DNA of 28,635 bases from CAZCSH01 sp964501545 (GTDB lineage: Bacteria; Patescibacteriota; Minisyncoccia; Minisyncoccales; RBG-13-42-11). A program made the translations under genes and the position numbers. Every line of letters begins with the position of its first letter. Positions within the stretch are counted from its first letter, which is position 1. The notes below the pieces were generated by a model. The model worked only from the letters and a program-made list of their open reading frames with translations. It was not told the DNA's origin and made no database searches. Of the stretch, positions 1-7,214 are shown piece after piece. Location: NCBI GenBank assembly GCA_964501545.1, contig CAZCSH010000002.1, positions 1 to 28,635 of the forward strand. The letters are read 5' to 3'.

Positions 1-42
1 TATGAATTGAGGCGAGAGATGAGATTTATCTCATCGAACTAA
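1..42 (+). CDS. Possible tail of an upstream gene (partial)
   Basis: The first 42 bases form an open frame (14 codons up to a TAA TAA double stop) entering from outside the window. Its last part runs through the hairpin element at 14-40, so the encoded end (RREMRFISSN) would be element-derived. The gene before tpiA is often pgk, but nothing here identifies it. It could equally be non-coding. Confidence 0.25.
   Translation, partial: YELRREMRFISSN
14..40. repeat. 27-bp hairpin repeat, copy 1
   Basis: These 27 bases are identical to 4683-4709. The core is a perfect 8-bp palindrome, GATGAGAT/ATCTCATC, around TT. The next bases (AT-rich, ataaa/attaaa) are also similar in both copies. It sits just before tpiA here and just before rpmJ in the second copy, so it may be a small mobile hairpin or a leader structure. 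Confidence 0.8.
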
Positions 43-64
43 TAAAATTAAAGCTTGCTAAACA

Positions 65-745
65 ATGAAAACCCTAATTGTTGCTAATTGGAAAATGAAC
101 CCAGAAACCTTGGCAAAGGCCAAGAAGCTTTTTAATAAAGTTAAACAAGGGACAAAGAGAGTTAAATGTGTTGAGTTAGTCATTTGCCCGCCTTTTGTTT
201 ATTTGCCCATTCTAGGAGCTTCCGCCTTTGTCAAAGGCTTCGGCGGACTTCGCCTCGGCTCGCAAGACTGTTTTTGGGAGGGAAAAGGAGCTTTTACTGG
301 AGAAATCAGCCCTCAAATGCTAAAAAACTTGGGTTGCCAGTATGCTATCATCGGCCATTCAGAAAGAAGGAAAAACCAGAAAGAGACGGATGAGATGATA
401 GAAAAGAAAATAAGAGGAGCAAAGAGAGTGGGGTTGAAGCCAATCTTGTGTGTTGATAGACTTTCTCAAATTTCTCAGAATAGTAAGGGTTTGATTATAG
501 CCTACGAGCCCCTTTTTGCTATAGGGACAGGCCGTCCTTGTACTCTGGCCAAAGCAGAAAGAATGAGGAAAGAAATTCAAAAGAGAGCAGGAACCAATAA
601 GATTTTGTATGGTGGAAGTGTTAATTCTGAAAATGCCAGAGACTATATTAAGAAAGCTGGGTTTGCCGGGATTTTGGTTGGGGGAGTTTCTTTGAAAGCT
701 AAGGAGTTTTTGCAACTAATAAAGAACATTGATTTTCTAGCTTAA
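65..745 (+). CDS. tpiA: Triosephosphate isomerase
   Basis: Interconverts dihydroxyacetone phosphate and glyceraldehyde 3-phosphate in glycolysis; a cytosolic TIM barrel. Family motifs are all present: NWKMN with the substrate lysine K10, the electrophile H98 in IIGHSERR, the catalytic base E148 in AYEPLFAIGTG (which starts loop 6), and the phosphate-binding YGGSV and GILVGG segments. At 226 residues it is shorter than typical bacterial enzymes (about 250). Between the PP of strand 2 and the LGSQD motif there are about five more residues than usual, and they coincide with a GC-rich palindrome at 221-247. The ATG at 65 gives the standard N-terminus. The gene lies 21 bases before the next gene and was probably cotranscribed with something upstream of the window. 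Confidence 0.96.
   Translation: MKTLIVANWKMNPETLAKAKKLFNKVKQGTKRVKCVELVICPPFVYLPILGASAFVKGFGGLRLGSQDCFWEGKGAFTGEISPQMLKNLGCQYAIIGHSERRKNQKETDEMIEKKIRGAKRVGLKPILCVDRLSQISQNSKGLIIAYEPLFAIGTGRPCTLAKAERMRKEIQKRAGTNKILYGGSVNSENARDYIKKAGFAGILVGGVSLKAKEFLQLIKNIDFLA
221..247. repeat. GC-rich palindrome inside tpiA
   Basis: TCCGCC (221-226) pairs with GGCGGA (242-247), and inside it GCCTTTG (224-230) pairs with CAAAGGC (232-238), so two alternative stems exist. GC content is far above the flanking gene. The encoded residues (SAFVKGFGG) fall where homologues have a shorter loop, which suggests an in-frame insertion of a short palindromic element. Confidence 0.55.
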
Positions 746-766
746 TTCTGATAAACTAAGTTGAGT

Positions 767-1279
767 ATGGAAAACATCTTAAATGGCAATTTCTATAATC
801 CAACTAAGGGTAATTTGAAGCTAGAGCAGGTGGTGGATGAGTTGGTTAGCTACATCTCTGCCAAACCAGAGAAGTTTTATGATATCGTTGTTGGCTGTGA
901 CTCTTCTTCTGGAGAAACACCCCACTTTCCTTTAGCTGTTGTTATTCTTCGGGTTGGAGAGGGAGGAAGGTTTTTCTTAAAGAGAATAGATTACAAAGGG
1001 AGAAAGTTCTTTAACTGGAAACAGAGGATTTTGGAAGAGGTTTATCTTTCTTGCTACCTGGCCCTTCATTTAAAGGAACAGTTTGAGATAAGGACCAAGG
1101 ATTTAAATAATCAATCTTTTAGAAATCAGTTCCGCTACATACACGCTGATATTGGAGAGAATGGTAAAACCAGAGATATGATCAAGGAGGTGACAGGACT
1201 TATTAAAGGTAATGGCTTTGAACCCAAAATAAAGCCTGAATCTTTTGCCGCCTCAACCGTGGCTGACAGGTACTCCTAA
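767..1279 (+). CDS. YkuK-like (DUF458) RNase H-fold protein
   Basis: The sequence resembles the YkuK/DUF458 family, which has a predicted ribonuclease H-like fold of unknown cellular role. Near the N-terminus is DIVVGCDSSSG, with an acidic residue at the end of the first strand as expected of an RNase H-like site. A second acidic cluster is YIHADIGENGKTR, where the family has its conserved aspartate and glycine. The C-terminal FAASTVADRYS also fits the family (a conserved A-x-x-x-A-D-R-x end). No signal peptide or membrane segment is seen. A TTG start at 761 is possible, but the ATG at 767 gives MENILNGNFYNPT and is preferred. It sits between tpiA and alaS with short gaps, so probably one operon. 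Confidence 0.75.
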   Translation: MENILNGNFYNPTKGNLKLEQVVDELVSYISAKPEKFYDIVVGCDSSSGETPHFPLAVVILRVGEGGRFFLKRIDYKGRKFFNWKQRILEEVYLSCYLALHLKEQFEIRTKDLNNQSFRNQFRYIHADIGENGKTRDMIKEVTGLIKGNGFEPKIKPESFAASTVADRYS

Positions 1280-1282
1280 TCT

Positions 1283-3073
1283 ATGGATTCAAACATCAAG
1301 TTTTCGCGAAGCAAAAACGCAGATAAAGATGAAAGCAAACCCCGAAAGGGGCAAATTTCATCGCCAAAACTCCGTCAAGCATTTTTATCTTTTTTTGAAA
1401 AGAAAGGGCACAAGATAGTGCCCTCTTCTTCACTCATCCCAACAGATCCCAGCTGCCTTTTAACAACAGCTGGAATGCAGCAGTTCAAACCTTATTATTT
1501 GGGCAAGAACTCTCCCTTTGGTCAAAATGTCGCCTCTTGTCAGAAGTGTTTCAGAACTTCTGATATTGAGGAAGTGGGGGATGAGAGCCACCTAACTTTT
1601 ATTGAAATGCTGGGTAATTTTTCTTTTTCCCGAGAGTTAGCGAAGGGAGAAAATGAAGCTTTGGCTTCATCGCCCGGTGGATATTTTAAAGAAGAGGCAA
1701 TAAAATTAGCTTATGAGTTTCTTTTCAAAGAATTAAAACTTCCTCTGGAAAGGGCCACTTTTACTGTGTTTGAAGGTGACAGAGATGTGCCGGCTGATGA
1801 GGAATCTGTTAAGATTTGGAAGAGTTTGGGTATTAGAGAAGATAAGATTAAAAGATGTGGGAGAGAGGATAATTTCTGGGGGCCAACTGGAGAAGAAGGA
1901 CCTTGCGGCCCAACCACTGAGATTCATATTGGAGGAGTTGAGCTCTGGAACTTGGTGTTTAACGAATATTATTGCGACAGGAATAAGAACCTAAGCCCTT
2001 TAAAACAAAAAGGAGTAGATACGGGGATGGGCCTGGAAAGATTGGCTATGATTTCTCAAAAGAAAGAGAGTGTTTTTGAGACAGACTTGTTCTATCCTAT
2101 TTTTAAAGAAATCCCAGGGAAGGATGAAAAAGCTCAGAGGATTATTGCCGACCATATTAAGGGCGCTGTTTTTTTGATTGGAGAAGGTATTTTACCCTCA
2201 AACTTAGAGAGGGGATATATTTTAAGAAGGATTTTAAGGAGAGCCATTCGTTATGCCAAGCTTTTGGGCTTGGAAAAGAACTTTTTAATTCCTCTGGCTA
2301 AAGAAGCAGTTCAGATTTACAAAGGTGTCTATCCTGAGCTTGGGTCGCAGCAAGCTGAGATTATTACTGTTATTCAGAATGAGACAGAGAAGTTTGAGAA
2401 AACCTTGGAACGGGGGATAAAGCAGTTTGAAAAGCTTGTCGCCCAGGGAGACATTAGTGGCGAGAGCGCTTTCCATTTGTTTGACACCTTTGGCTTTCCT
2501 TTAGAGTTGACCCAAGAGCTGGCTCAAGAAAGAAAGGTTAAGGTAGATACTAAAGGGTTTGAGCAAGCTTTTAAAACCCACCAGCAAGTTTCTCGGGCAG
2601 GCAGAGAAGGTAAGTTTGGAGGAGTGGGGAAAGAGGCAGGGACAGAAGCTGTTAGACTTCATACTGCCACTCACTTGCTACACGCAGCCTTGAGAAAGGT
2701 TTTGGGAGAACATGTTAAGCAAATGGGTTCTGACATTACTAGCCAGAGGTTGCGTTTTGACTTTTCTCATCCCCAGAAAATGACAGAAAAAGAATTAAAG
2801 CAGGTAGAAGATCTGGTCAATAAAAAGATAAAAGAAGATTTGGAAGTGAAAAGAGAAGAAATGAGCTATCAAGAAGCCTTGGACTTTGGGGCTTTAGCTT
2901 TTTTCCAAGAGAAGTATCCAGAAAGAGTAAGTGTTTTTTCAATAGATGGCTTTTCCCGGGAAATCTGTGCTGGTCCTCACGTCAAAAGAACCTCTGAACT
3001 GGGAGAATTCCAAATAACAAAGGAAGAATCCTCTGGTTCTGGTGTCAGGAGGATTAGAGCAGTTTTAAAGTAG
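1283..3073 (+). CDS. alaS: Alanine--tRNA ligase, lacking the C-Ala domain
   Basis: Class II synthetase charging tRNA-Ala. The catalytic domain starts at LRQAFLSFFEKKGH, with the CFRTSDIEEVG and HLTFIEMLGNFSF segments and the DTGMGLERLA motif 3. The tRNA-recognition domain follows, then the editing domain with HTATH (near residue 459) and CAGPH (near residue 562) zinc and active-site motifs. The protein stops right after the editing domain at 596 residues, whereas typical bacterial AlaRS is about 870 with a C-Ala domain. Two palindromes are translated in frame: one in an about 27-residue N-terminal extension, and one that inserts about 17 residues between NFSF and GYFKEEA, a normally contiguous stretch of the catalytic core. 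No in-frame start codon exists after 1283 before the conserved N-terminus, so this ATG is used unless a rare codon is. Confidence 0.95.
   Translation: MDSNIKFSRSKNADKDESKPRKGQISSPKLRQAFLSFFEKKGHKIVPSSSLIPTDPSCLLTTAGMQQFKPYYLGKNSPFGQNVASCQKCFRTSDIEEVGDESHLTFIEMLGNFSFSRELAKGENEALASSPGGYFKEEAIKLAYEFLFKELKLPLERATFTVFEGDRDVPADEESVKIWKSLGIREDKIKRCGREDNFWGPTGEEGPCGPTTEIHIGGVELWNLVFNEYYCDRNKNLSPLKQKGVDTGMGLERLAMISQKKESVFETDLFYPIFKEIPGKDEKAQRIIADHIKGAVFLIGEGILPSNLERGYILRRILRRAIRYAKLLGLEKNFLIPLAKEAVQIYKGVYPELGSQQAEIITVIQNETEKFEKTLERGIKQFEKLVAQGDISGESAFHLFDTFGFPLELTQELAQERKVKVDTKGFEQAFKTHQQVSRAGREGKFGGVGKEAGTEAVRLHTATHLLHAALRKVLGEHVKQMGSDITSQRLRFDFSHPQKMTEKELKQVEDLVNKKIKEDLEVKREEMSYQEALDFGALAFFQEKYPERVSVFSIDGFSREICAGPHVKRTSELGEFQITKEESSGSGVRRIRAVLK
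1328..1362. repeat. Palindrome in the alaS N-terminal extension
   Basis: GATGAAA (1328-1334) pairs with TTTCATC (1356-1362). Inside it CCCC-GAAA-GGGG (1340-1351) forms a tetraloop hairpin. It encodes residues that homologues lack, just before LRQAFLSFF. The outer GATGAAA/TTTCATC arms match the intergenic hairpin family before rpmJ and gyrB. Confidence 0.65.
1636..1680. repeat. Palindromic insertion in the alaS catalytic domain
   Basis: ATGAAGC (1653-1659) and GCTTCAT (1664-1670) form a 7-bp stem around TTTG, flanked by gcgaaggg on the left and cgcccgg on the right. The translated residues (SRELAKGENEALASSPG) interrupt the usual NFSFG-YFKEEA stretch. This is the clearest case here of a palindrome inserted in frame into an essential gene. 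Confidence 0.65.
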
Positions 3074-3115
3074 AATATTTTTTGATAGAATATCTTATTA
3101 AAAGCATTTTGCTTT

Positions 3116-4378
3116 ATGCAAGAAAAAAAGGTAGTTGACATTTTTTCTCCCCAGAAAGAAGAGAAGGCCTTTGTTTTTAAAAAGAAGCCAGAGGCTATTA
3201 TTAAGAAAGAGAAAGCTCCCAGGCCCGCTATCAAAGGTATAGTTTGGGTATTTGGCGGAGGAGCCTTAATTCTGGTTTTGACTTTTCTCTTTTTAAATCT
3301 AGCTACAGCTAAAATTCAAGTTTGGCCTGAAACAGAACCTTTATCTTTGAAAACAAAGGTGACGGTTGATAAAACAGCTAGCCTAGCCGATTTTAAGGCA
3401 GCTCTTATTCCAGGACAAGTTTTTGAGAAAACAAAAACTATTACTGAAAAGTTTCCAGCCACAGGCACTGTTTTGAAAGAAACCAAAGCTCAAGGAACTC
3501 TCCGGGTCTACAACGAATACTCTACTAGCCCCCAGGTTTTAGTGGCAACCACTCGTTTTGTTTCAGCTAACGGAAGACTCTTTCGAACTCCAACTAGGGT
3601 AACAGTGCCTGGGGGTAGCTATCAGGGAGGGAAGCTGGTTCCGGGCGAAACAGACATTGAAGTTGTGGCAGATCAGCCAGGAGAAGATTATAATATTGGT
3701 CCTTCCACTTTTTCTATTCCTGGATTTGCCGGAACTGAAAAATACACTAAGTTTTATGCTAAATCCTTTGATTCAATGGCAGGAGGGCAGGTTCAAGAGG
3801 CGACCCAGGTGACCAAAGAAGACCTGGGAAAGGCAGAGAGTTCTTTGGATAAAAGAGCAAAAACAGAGTCAGAGGAGGCATTAATTACAGCCCTGGAAGC
3901 AGAAAAAGAGATCAATTACATTAAGAAGACCTTGCTAACTCAAGTGGTGGAGACCTTGTCTTTAGCCAGAGCGGGAGATAAAGTGGAAAGCTTTAATTTT
4001 CAAATCAAGGCCAAATCAGAAGTTTTGATTTTTCAGAAAGAAGATTTGGAGGATTTTGTAAAGGATTTCATTGTTTCCCAGATTGGAGAAGGTCTAAACC
4101 TTTATGCTCCCAGTTTAAAGATAGAGTATGATGCAGAGACAGTTAATCTAGAAACAGGCAAAGTAATTCTTTCTCTGGACATTTCGGCTAAAACCTATTC
4201 TGACCTTGACTTGGTTAGTTTGAAAAACAATCTCCGGGGAAAATCTCTTTTGGAAACAAAGATCTTTCTGGAAAACCAGCCAGCTATTACCAAAACGAAG
4301 ATTGAATTTTGGCCCTTTTGGGTGAGAAAGGTGCCCCAGGACATAGATAAAATAGAGCTTCAATTAAGGGTTGACTAA
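3116..4378 (+). CDS. Membrane-anchored protein with baseplate-J-like region
   Basis: Function unknown. A charged cytoplasmic N-terminus (residues 1 to about 40, rich in Lys and Glu) is followed by one membrane segment (about 43-64, GIVWVFGGGALILVLTFLFL) and a large exterior beta-rich domain. Residues around 120-210 (TLRVYNEYSTSPQVLVATT, then RTPTRVTVPGGS, PGETDIEVVADQPGEDYNIGP) resemble the beta-domain of baseplate J/gp47-type proteins, in which a value is set and then made continuous with the next repeat. Such single-pass proteins are known in Parcubacteria. A possible -10 (TAGAAT, 3086-3091) lies upstream without a clear -35. It may be a cell-surface or envelope protein; it is not evidence for a contractile injection system, since no tail genes lie nearby. 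Confidence 0.55.
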   Translation: MQEKKVVDIFSPQKEEKAFVFKKKPEAIIKKEKAPRPAIKGIVWVFGGGALILVLTFLFLNLATAKIQVWPETEPLSLKTKVTVDKTASLADFKAALIPGQVFEKTKTITEKFPATGTVLKETKAQGTLRVYNEYSTSPQVLVATTRFVSANGRLFRTPTRVTVPGGSYQGGKLVPGETDIEVVADQPGEDYNIGPSTFSIPGFAGTEKYTKFYAKSFDSMAGGQVQEATQVTKEDLGKAESSLDKRAKTESEEALITALEAEKEINYIKKTLLTQVVETLSLARAGDKVESFNFQIKAKSEVLIFQKEDLEDFVKDFIVSQIGEGLNLYAPSLKIEYDAETVNLETGKVILSLDISAKTYSDLDLVSLKNNLRGKSLLETKIFLENQPAITKTKIEFWPFWVRKVPQDIDKIELQLRVD

Positions 4379-4408
4379 ATTAATCTTTTTTGCTAATCTA
4401 AATAATTG

Positions 4409-4448
4409 CCTGAGCGAAGAGAAACTTGTTCTCTTCTTTCACCTCAGG
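4409..4448. repeat. Two-tier hairpin before infA
   Basis: Outer arms CCTGAG (4409-4414) and CTCAGG (4443-4448) enclose an inner stem, AAGAGAAAC (4417-4425) with GTTCTCTT (4428-4435), one A bulged. The 3' link reads CTTTCAC. TCGGT (4455-4459) follows, a few bases before the infA ATG. The plan is shared with the hairpins before rpmJ, proS and gyrB. It has no T-run, so it is not an obvious terminator. Confidence 0.65.
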
Positions 4449-4465
4449 TAAACCATCGGTCTTAA

Positions 4466-4681
4466 ATGGATAAAAAAGATTTGAGGAAAACTGGTCGAGT
4501 TTTAGAAGCTCTGCCCAGTACTCATTTTAAAGTGAGGTTGGATACGGGCGAAGAAATTCTCTGCCACTTGGCAGGGAAACTTAGAATGTACCGAATCAAG
4601 ATTTTGCCCGGAGATCGGGTTACAGTTGAGTTGAGCCCGTATGACTCCACTAGAGGAAGAATAGTTTATAGGGAAAAGTAG
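4466..4681 (+). CDS. infA: Translation initiation factor IF-1
   Basis: A 71-residue S1/OB-fold protein that binds the ribosomal A site during initiation. It has the family length and motifs: a G-x-V core at the start (GRVLEALPSTHFKVRL), the GEEILCHLAGKLRMYRI segment, and LPGDRVTVELSPYD with RGRIVYRE at the end. The ATG at 4466 yields the usual short N-terminus. It opens the run infA-rpmJ-rpsM-rpsK-rpsD-rpoA-rplQ, the classical bacterial order. Confidence 0.97.
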   Translation: MDKKDLRKTGRVLEALPSTHFKVRLDTGEEILCHLAGKLRMYRIKILPGDRVTVELSPYDSTRGRIVYREK

Positions 4682-4682
4682 T

Positions 4683-4775
4683 GAGAGATGAGATTTATCT
4701 CATCGAACTTATAAATTAAAACTCGGTGGTCGATGAAATTGAAATTTCATCTCCACCTTCGCTTCCTACGGAAGC
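4683..4775. repeat. Three consecutive hairpins before rpmJ
   Basis: First: the 27-bp repeat at 4683-4709 (identical to 14-40), with an 8-bp perfect stem. Second: GGTGG (4725-4729) and CCACC (4753-4757) enclose GATGAAATT (4732-4740)/AATTTCATC (4743-4751), a two-tier hairpin like those before infA, proS and gyrB. Third: GCTTCC/GGAAGC (4761-4775). TCGGT (4776-4780) lies just before the rpmJ ATG. The infA-rpmJ spacer is about 100 bases, long for this operon. It may be accumulated mobile hairpins or a leader structure. Confidence 0.7.
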
Positions 4776-4782
4776 TCGGTAA

Positions 4783-4896
4783 ATGAAAGTTAGACCTTCT
4801 GTCAAAAAAATCTGCAAGAACTGCAAAGTAGTCAGGAGAAAAGGAAAGGTATATATTATTTGTAAGAATCCAAAGCACAAACAACGCCAAGGTTGA
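4783..4896 (+). CDS. rpmJ: Ribosomal protein L36 (bL36)
   Basis: A 37-residue protein starting MKVRPSVKKICKNCKVVRRK and ending NPKHKQRQG. The zinc-ribbon ligands C-x2-C, C and H are all present. It is the expected gene between infA and rpsM. The stop TGA is followed eight bases later by the rpsM ATG. Standard length and composition; very short, so easily missed. Confidence 0.97.
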   Translation: MKVRPSVKKICKNCKVVRRKGKVYIICKNPKHKQRQG

Positions 4897-4904
4897 TTTT
4901 AGAT

Positions 4905-5294
4905 ATGCCACGTATTGCAGGAGTTAACATTCCTGACAAAAAACAAATAGCAATAGCTCTAACCTATATTTACGGAATAGGCAGTTCTTTGAGTAGACAG
5001 ATTTTAGCTAAGGCTGGAATTAACCCTCAAAAGAAAGCAGACCAATTAACCCCTCAGGAAGTTTCTCAATTAAGGGAGATAATTGAAAAGCAGTGCAAAA
5101 TTGAGGGAGAATTAAGGAGAATTAAGATGATGAACATTAAGAGGTTAAAGGATATAGGTACTTGGCGAGGATTTCGCCATATTAAGGGCTTGCCTGTCAG
5201 GGGACAGAGGACAAGAACCAATACCAGGACAGTGAGGGGCAATGTCAGGAAAACAGTGGGCTCTGGCAGGAAGCCAACAGCTACTCCCACCTAA
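4905..5294 (+). CDS. rpsM: Ribosomal protein S13 (uS13)
   Basis: Small-subunit head protein contacting the P-site tRNA and the subunit bridge. It starts MPRIAGVNIPDKKQIAIALTY, with the helix-hairpin-helix IYGIG, the RRIKMMNIKRLKDIGTWRG core and the RGQRTRTNTRT basic tail. An upstream in-frame TTG (4893) would add four residues and overlap rpmJ, but the ATG at 4905 matches the universal start. 129 residues, normal for the family. Confidence 0.97.
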   Translation: MPRIAGVNIPDKKQIAIALTYIYGIGSSLSRQILAKAGINPQKKADQLTPQEVSQLREIIEKQCKIEGELRRIKMMNIKRLKDIGTWRGFRHIKGLPVRGQRTRTNTRTVRGNVRKTVGSGRKPTATPT

Positions 5295-5303
5295 TAAATA
5301 ATT

Positions 5304-5753
5304 ATGGGAAAGAAAAGAATTATCAAACAAACGACAGAAGAGTTGTTGAAAGAGAGCGACAAGGTGGAGGCCAAGGCGAGGCGAGAAGTAAGCCAGCCAT
5401 TAAAGACAGCAAAGGAAGCCAGGATCTATATCAGTTCCACCTACAACAACACCATTATTACCTTGACCGATCTTAAAGGGAATGTTTTGGCTTGGGTCTC
5501 AGCCGGTAATGTTGGCTTTAAGGGCAACAAAAAAGCCACTCCTTTTGCTGCTTCCAAGGTGGCTGAAGCTATTTGCCAGGTAGCTGAGAAGTTGGGGGTT
5601 GAGAAAGTGGAAATTTTGGTAAAGGGTATTGGTTCAGGTCGTGAGTCAGCCATTAGGTCTTTGGCCGCCAAGGGATTGGAGATAGTTGCTCTCAGAGACA
5701 TCACCCCAGTTCCTCATAATGGTTGCCGTCCACCCAAAGCCAGGAGAGTTTAA
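5304..5753 (+). CDS. rpsK: Ribosomal protein S11 (uS11)
   Basis: Small-subunit platform protein. Hallmarks are IYISSTYNNTIITLTDLKGN, the KATPFAA segment, KGIGSGRESAIR and the C-terminal DITPVPHNGCRPPKARRV. It has about 30 Lys/Glu-rich residues in front of the conserved core. The ATG at 5304 is preceded by an AT-rich stretch (aataaataatt) with no Shine-Dalgarno match. The stop is followed within five bases by the rpsD ATG. Confidence 0.97.
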   Translation: MGKKRIIKQTTEELLKESDKVEAKARREVSQPLKTAKEARIYISSTYNNTIITLTDLKGNVLAWVSAGNVGFKGNKKATPFAASKVAEAICQVAEKLGVEKVEILVKGIGSGRESAIRSLAAKGLEIVALRDITPVPHNGCRPPKARRV

Positions 5754-5757
5754 AGCC

Positions 5758-6387
5758 ATGGAGGACAACAAGTGTAAAATTTGTCGGAGAGTAGGGGTAA
5801 AATTGTTTTTAAAAGGTGAGAAGTGTTTTTCACCAAAATGCCCCTTGGTTAAAAAAGCTTATCCGCCAGGTCAAAAAAGGAAAAGAAGAAGAAGGGCCCT
5901 GTCAGAGTATGGCAAAGAGTTGGTGGAGAAGCAAAAGTTAAAGAACTGGTATAATTTAACAGAGAGGCAGTTTCGGAAGTATGTTAAAGAAACCTTGTCT
6001 GGCCGAGGTAAGGTTGAAGATACAGCCACTCTTTTAATTCAGGCCTTGGAGAGGCGCTTGGACAATGTTGTTTTTAGATTAGGATTTGCTCCTTCCAGGT
6101 CTTCTGCCCGTCAGCTGGTTTCCCATCGCCACATTCAAGTAAACGACAAGACTTTAAACATTGCTAGTTTCTCAGTGAAAAAGGGAGACGTTGTTAAAGT
6201 AAAAGAGTCTTCTCTCTCAAAGAAAATGTTTCAAGTCATTAAAACAACAATTAAAAAGTATACCCCTCCAACTTGGCTTTCTCTGGATTCAGAGAAGTTG
6301 GAAGGAAAGGTCATAGCAGAACCCAATTTTGAGGAAGCAGCTCCCCCAGCTGAGATTTCCTCGATCTTTGAGTTCTATTCAAGATAA
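5758..6387 (+). CDS. rpsD: Ribosomal protein S4 (uS4)
   Basis: Primary 16S-binding assembly protein. Starting at ATG 5758 (MEDNKCKICRRVGVKL) gives the usual N-terminal zinc-type motif C-x2-C then KCFSPKCP. The S4 domain proper is ALERRLDNVVFRLGFAPSRSSARQLVSHRHIQVND, split here as RRLDNVVFRLGFA and RQLVSHRHIQVN. Longer upstream starts in this frame would overlap rpsK and are rejected. 209 residues, typical size. Confidence 0.97.
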   Translation: MEDNKCKICRRVGVKLFLKGEKCFSPKCPLVKKAYPPGQKRKRRRRALSEYGKELVEKQKLKNWYNLTERQFRKYVKETLSGRGKVEDTATLLIQALERRLDNVVFRLGFAPSRSSARQLVSHRHIQVNDKTLNIASFSVKKGDVVKVKESSLSKKMFQVIKTTIKKYTPPTWLSLDSEKLEGKVIAEPNFEEAAPPAEISSIFEFYSR

Positions 6388-6401
6388 GTTATAAAACATT
6401 T

Positions 6402-7214
6402 ATGTTTTCTTTACCCAAACCGCCAAAAGTAACAAAAAAAGAGAAGAACAAAGCTGTTTTTGAAATAGAGGCTTTGTACCCAGGCTACGGTTTAACTTTG
6501 GGGAACGCTTTAAGAAGGGTTTTGCTCTCTTCTTTGGAAGGAGCGGCTGTTACCCAGGTTAAAATTAAAGGTGTCCCTCATGAGTTTTCAACTATTCCTG
6601 GCATTCAAGAAGACGTTATTTTAATAACCATGAACCTAAAGCAATTAAGGTTAAAATTGTTTTCTGATGAGCCTCAGAAAGCCAGTTTGAAAGTAAAGGG
6701 AGAAAAGGAGGTCAAGGGGTCTGATTTTAAACTGCCCAGTCAGGTGGAACTAGTGAACAAGGACTGCCACCTAGCTACCTTAACCAGCAAATCAGCTGAG
6801 CTAGACATGGAAATTCAGATTGAAAAGGGTATGGGTTACTCAGCCAGAGAGTTGAGGCGAAGGGAGAAGACAGAGGTAGGCGCTATTCCGATAGATGCTA
6901 TTTTTACCCCTGTTAAGCGTGTCAGCTACAGAGTGGAGAATATGAGGGTTGGGGAAAGGACAGACTATGACAGATTGTTCTTGGAGATTGAGACAGACGG
7001 TATAATCTCACCAGAAGAGGCTTTTTACCAGGCTTCTACCATTCTGGTAAACCACTTTTCTCTACTCAAAGAGGCTTTTCCTCCCAAAGCTGCTCCCGTT
7101 CCCAAGGCTCCAGAAAAGAAGAGAGCTCCCAGAAAAAAGGGAAAGAAAACTACAGAGAGAAAAACTAAAACTAAGCCAAAAGATGCGAAAGCGAAAAAAA
7201 GGAAGAAAATTTAG
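6402..7214 (+). CDS. rpoA: RNA polymerase alpha subunit without a C-terminal domain
   Basis: Scaffold subunit of RNA polymerase. The N-terminal domain is complete: PGYGLTLGNALRRVLLSS dimerisation helix, GAAVTQVKIKGVPHEFSTIPG, EKGMGYS, VGAIPIDAIFTPVKRV, RTDYDRLFLEIETDGIISP and the final helix to about residue 233. The usual linker and alpha-CTD (helix-hairpin-helix that binds UP elements and activators) are absent. In their place are about 37 residues rich in Lys, Pro and Thr. Total 270 residues against about 315-330 normally. Its last 32 bases overlap rplQ, so the basic tail is partly encoded by the rplQ start region read in another frame. Promoter recognition through alpha-CTD contacts should be missing in this organism. 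Confidence 0.95.
   Translation: MFSLPKPPKVTKKEKNKAVFEIEALYPGYGLTLGNALRRVLLSSLEGAAVTQVKIKGVPHEFSTIPGIQEDVILITMNLKQLRLKLFSDEPQKASLKVKGEKEVKGSDFKLPSQVELVNKDCHLATLTSKSAELDMEIQIEKGMGYSARELRRREKTEVGAIPIDAIFTPVKRVSYRVENMRVGERTDYDRLFLEIETDGIISPEEAFYQASTILVNHFSLLKEAFPPKAAPVPKAPEKKRAPRKKGKKTTERKTKTKPKDAKAKKRKKI

Noticed and set aside
3116..4378. Part of a phage tail or contractile injection system
   Set aside because: No sheath, tube or other baseplate genes are nearby, and the protein has a membrane anchor.
5686..5757. N-terminal extension of S4 reading back into rpsK
   Set aside because: It overlaps conserved rpsK sequence, and the ATG at 5758 matches the family start.
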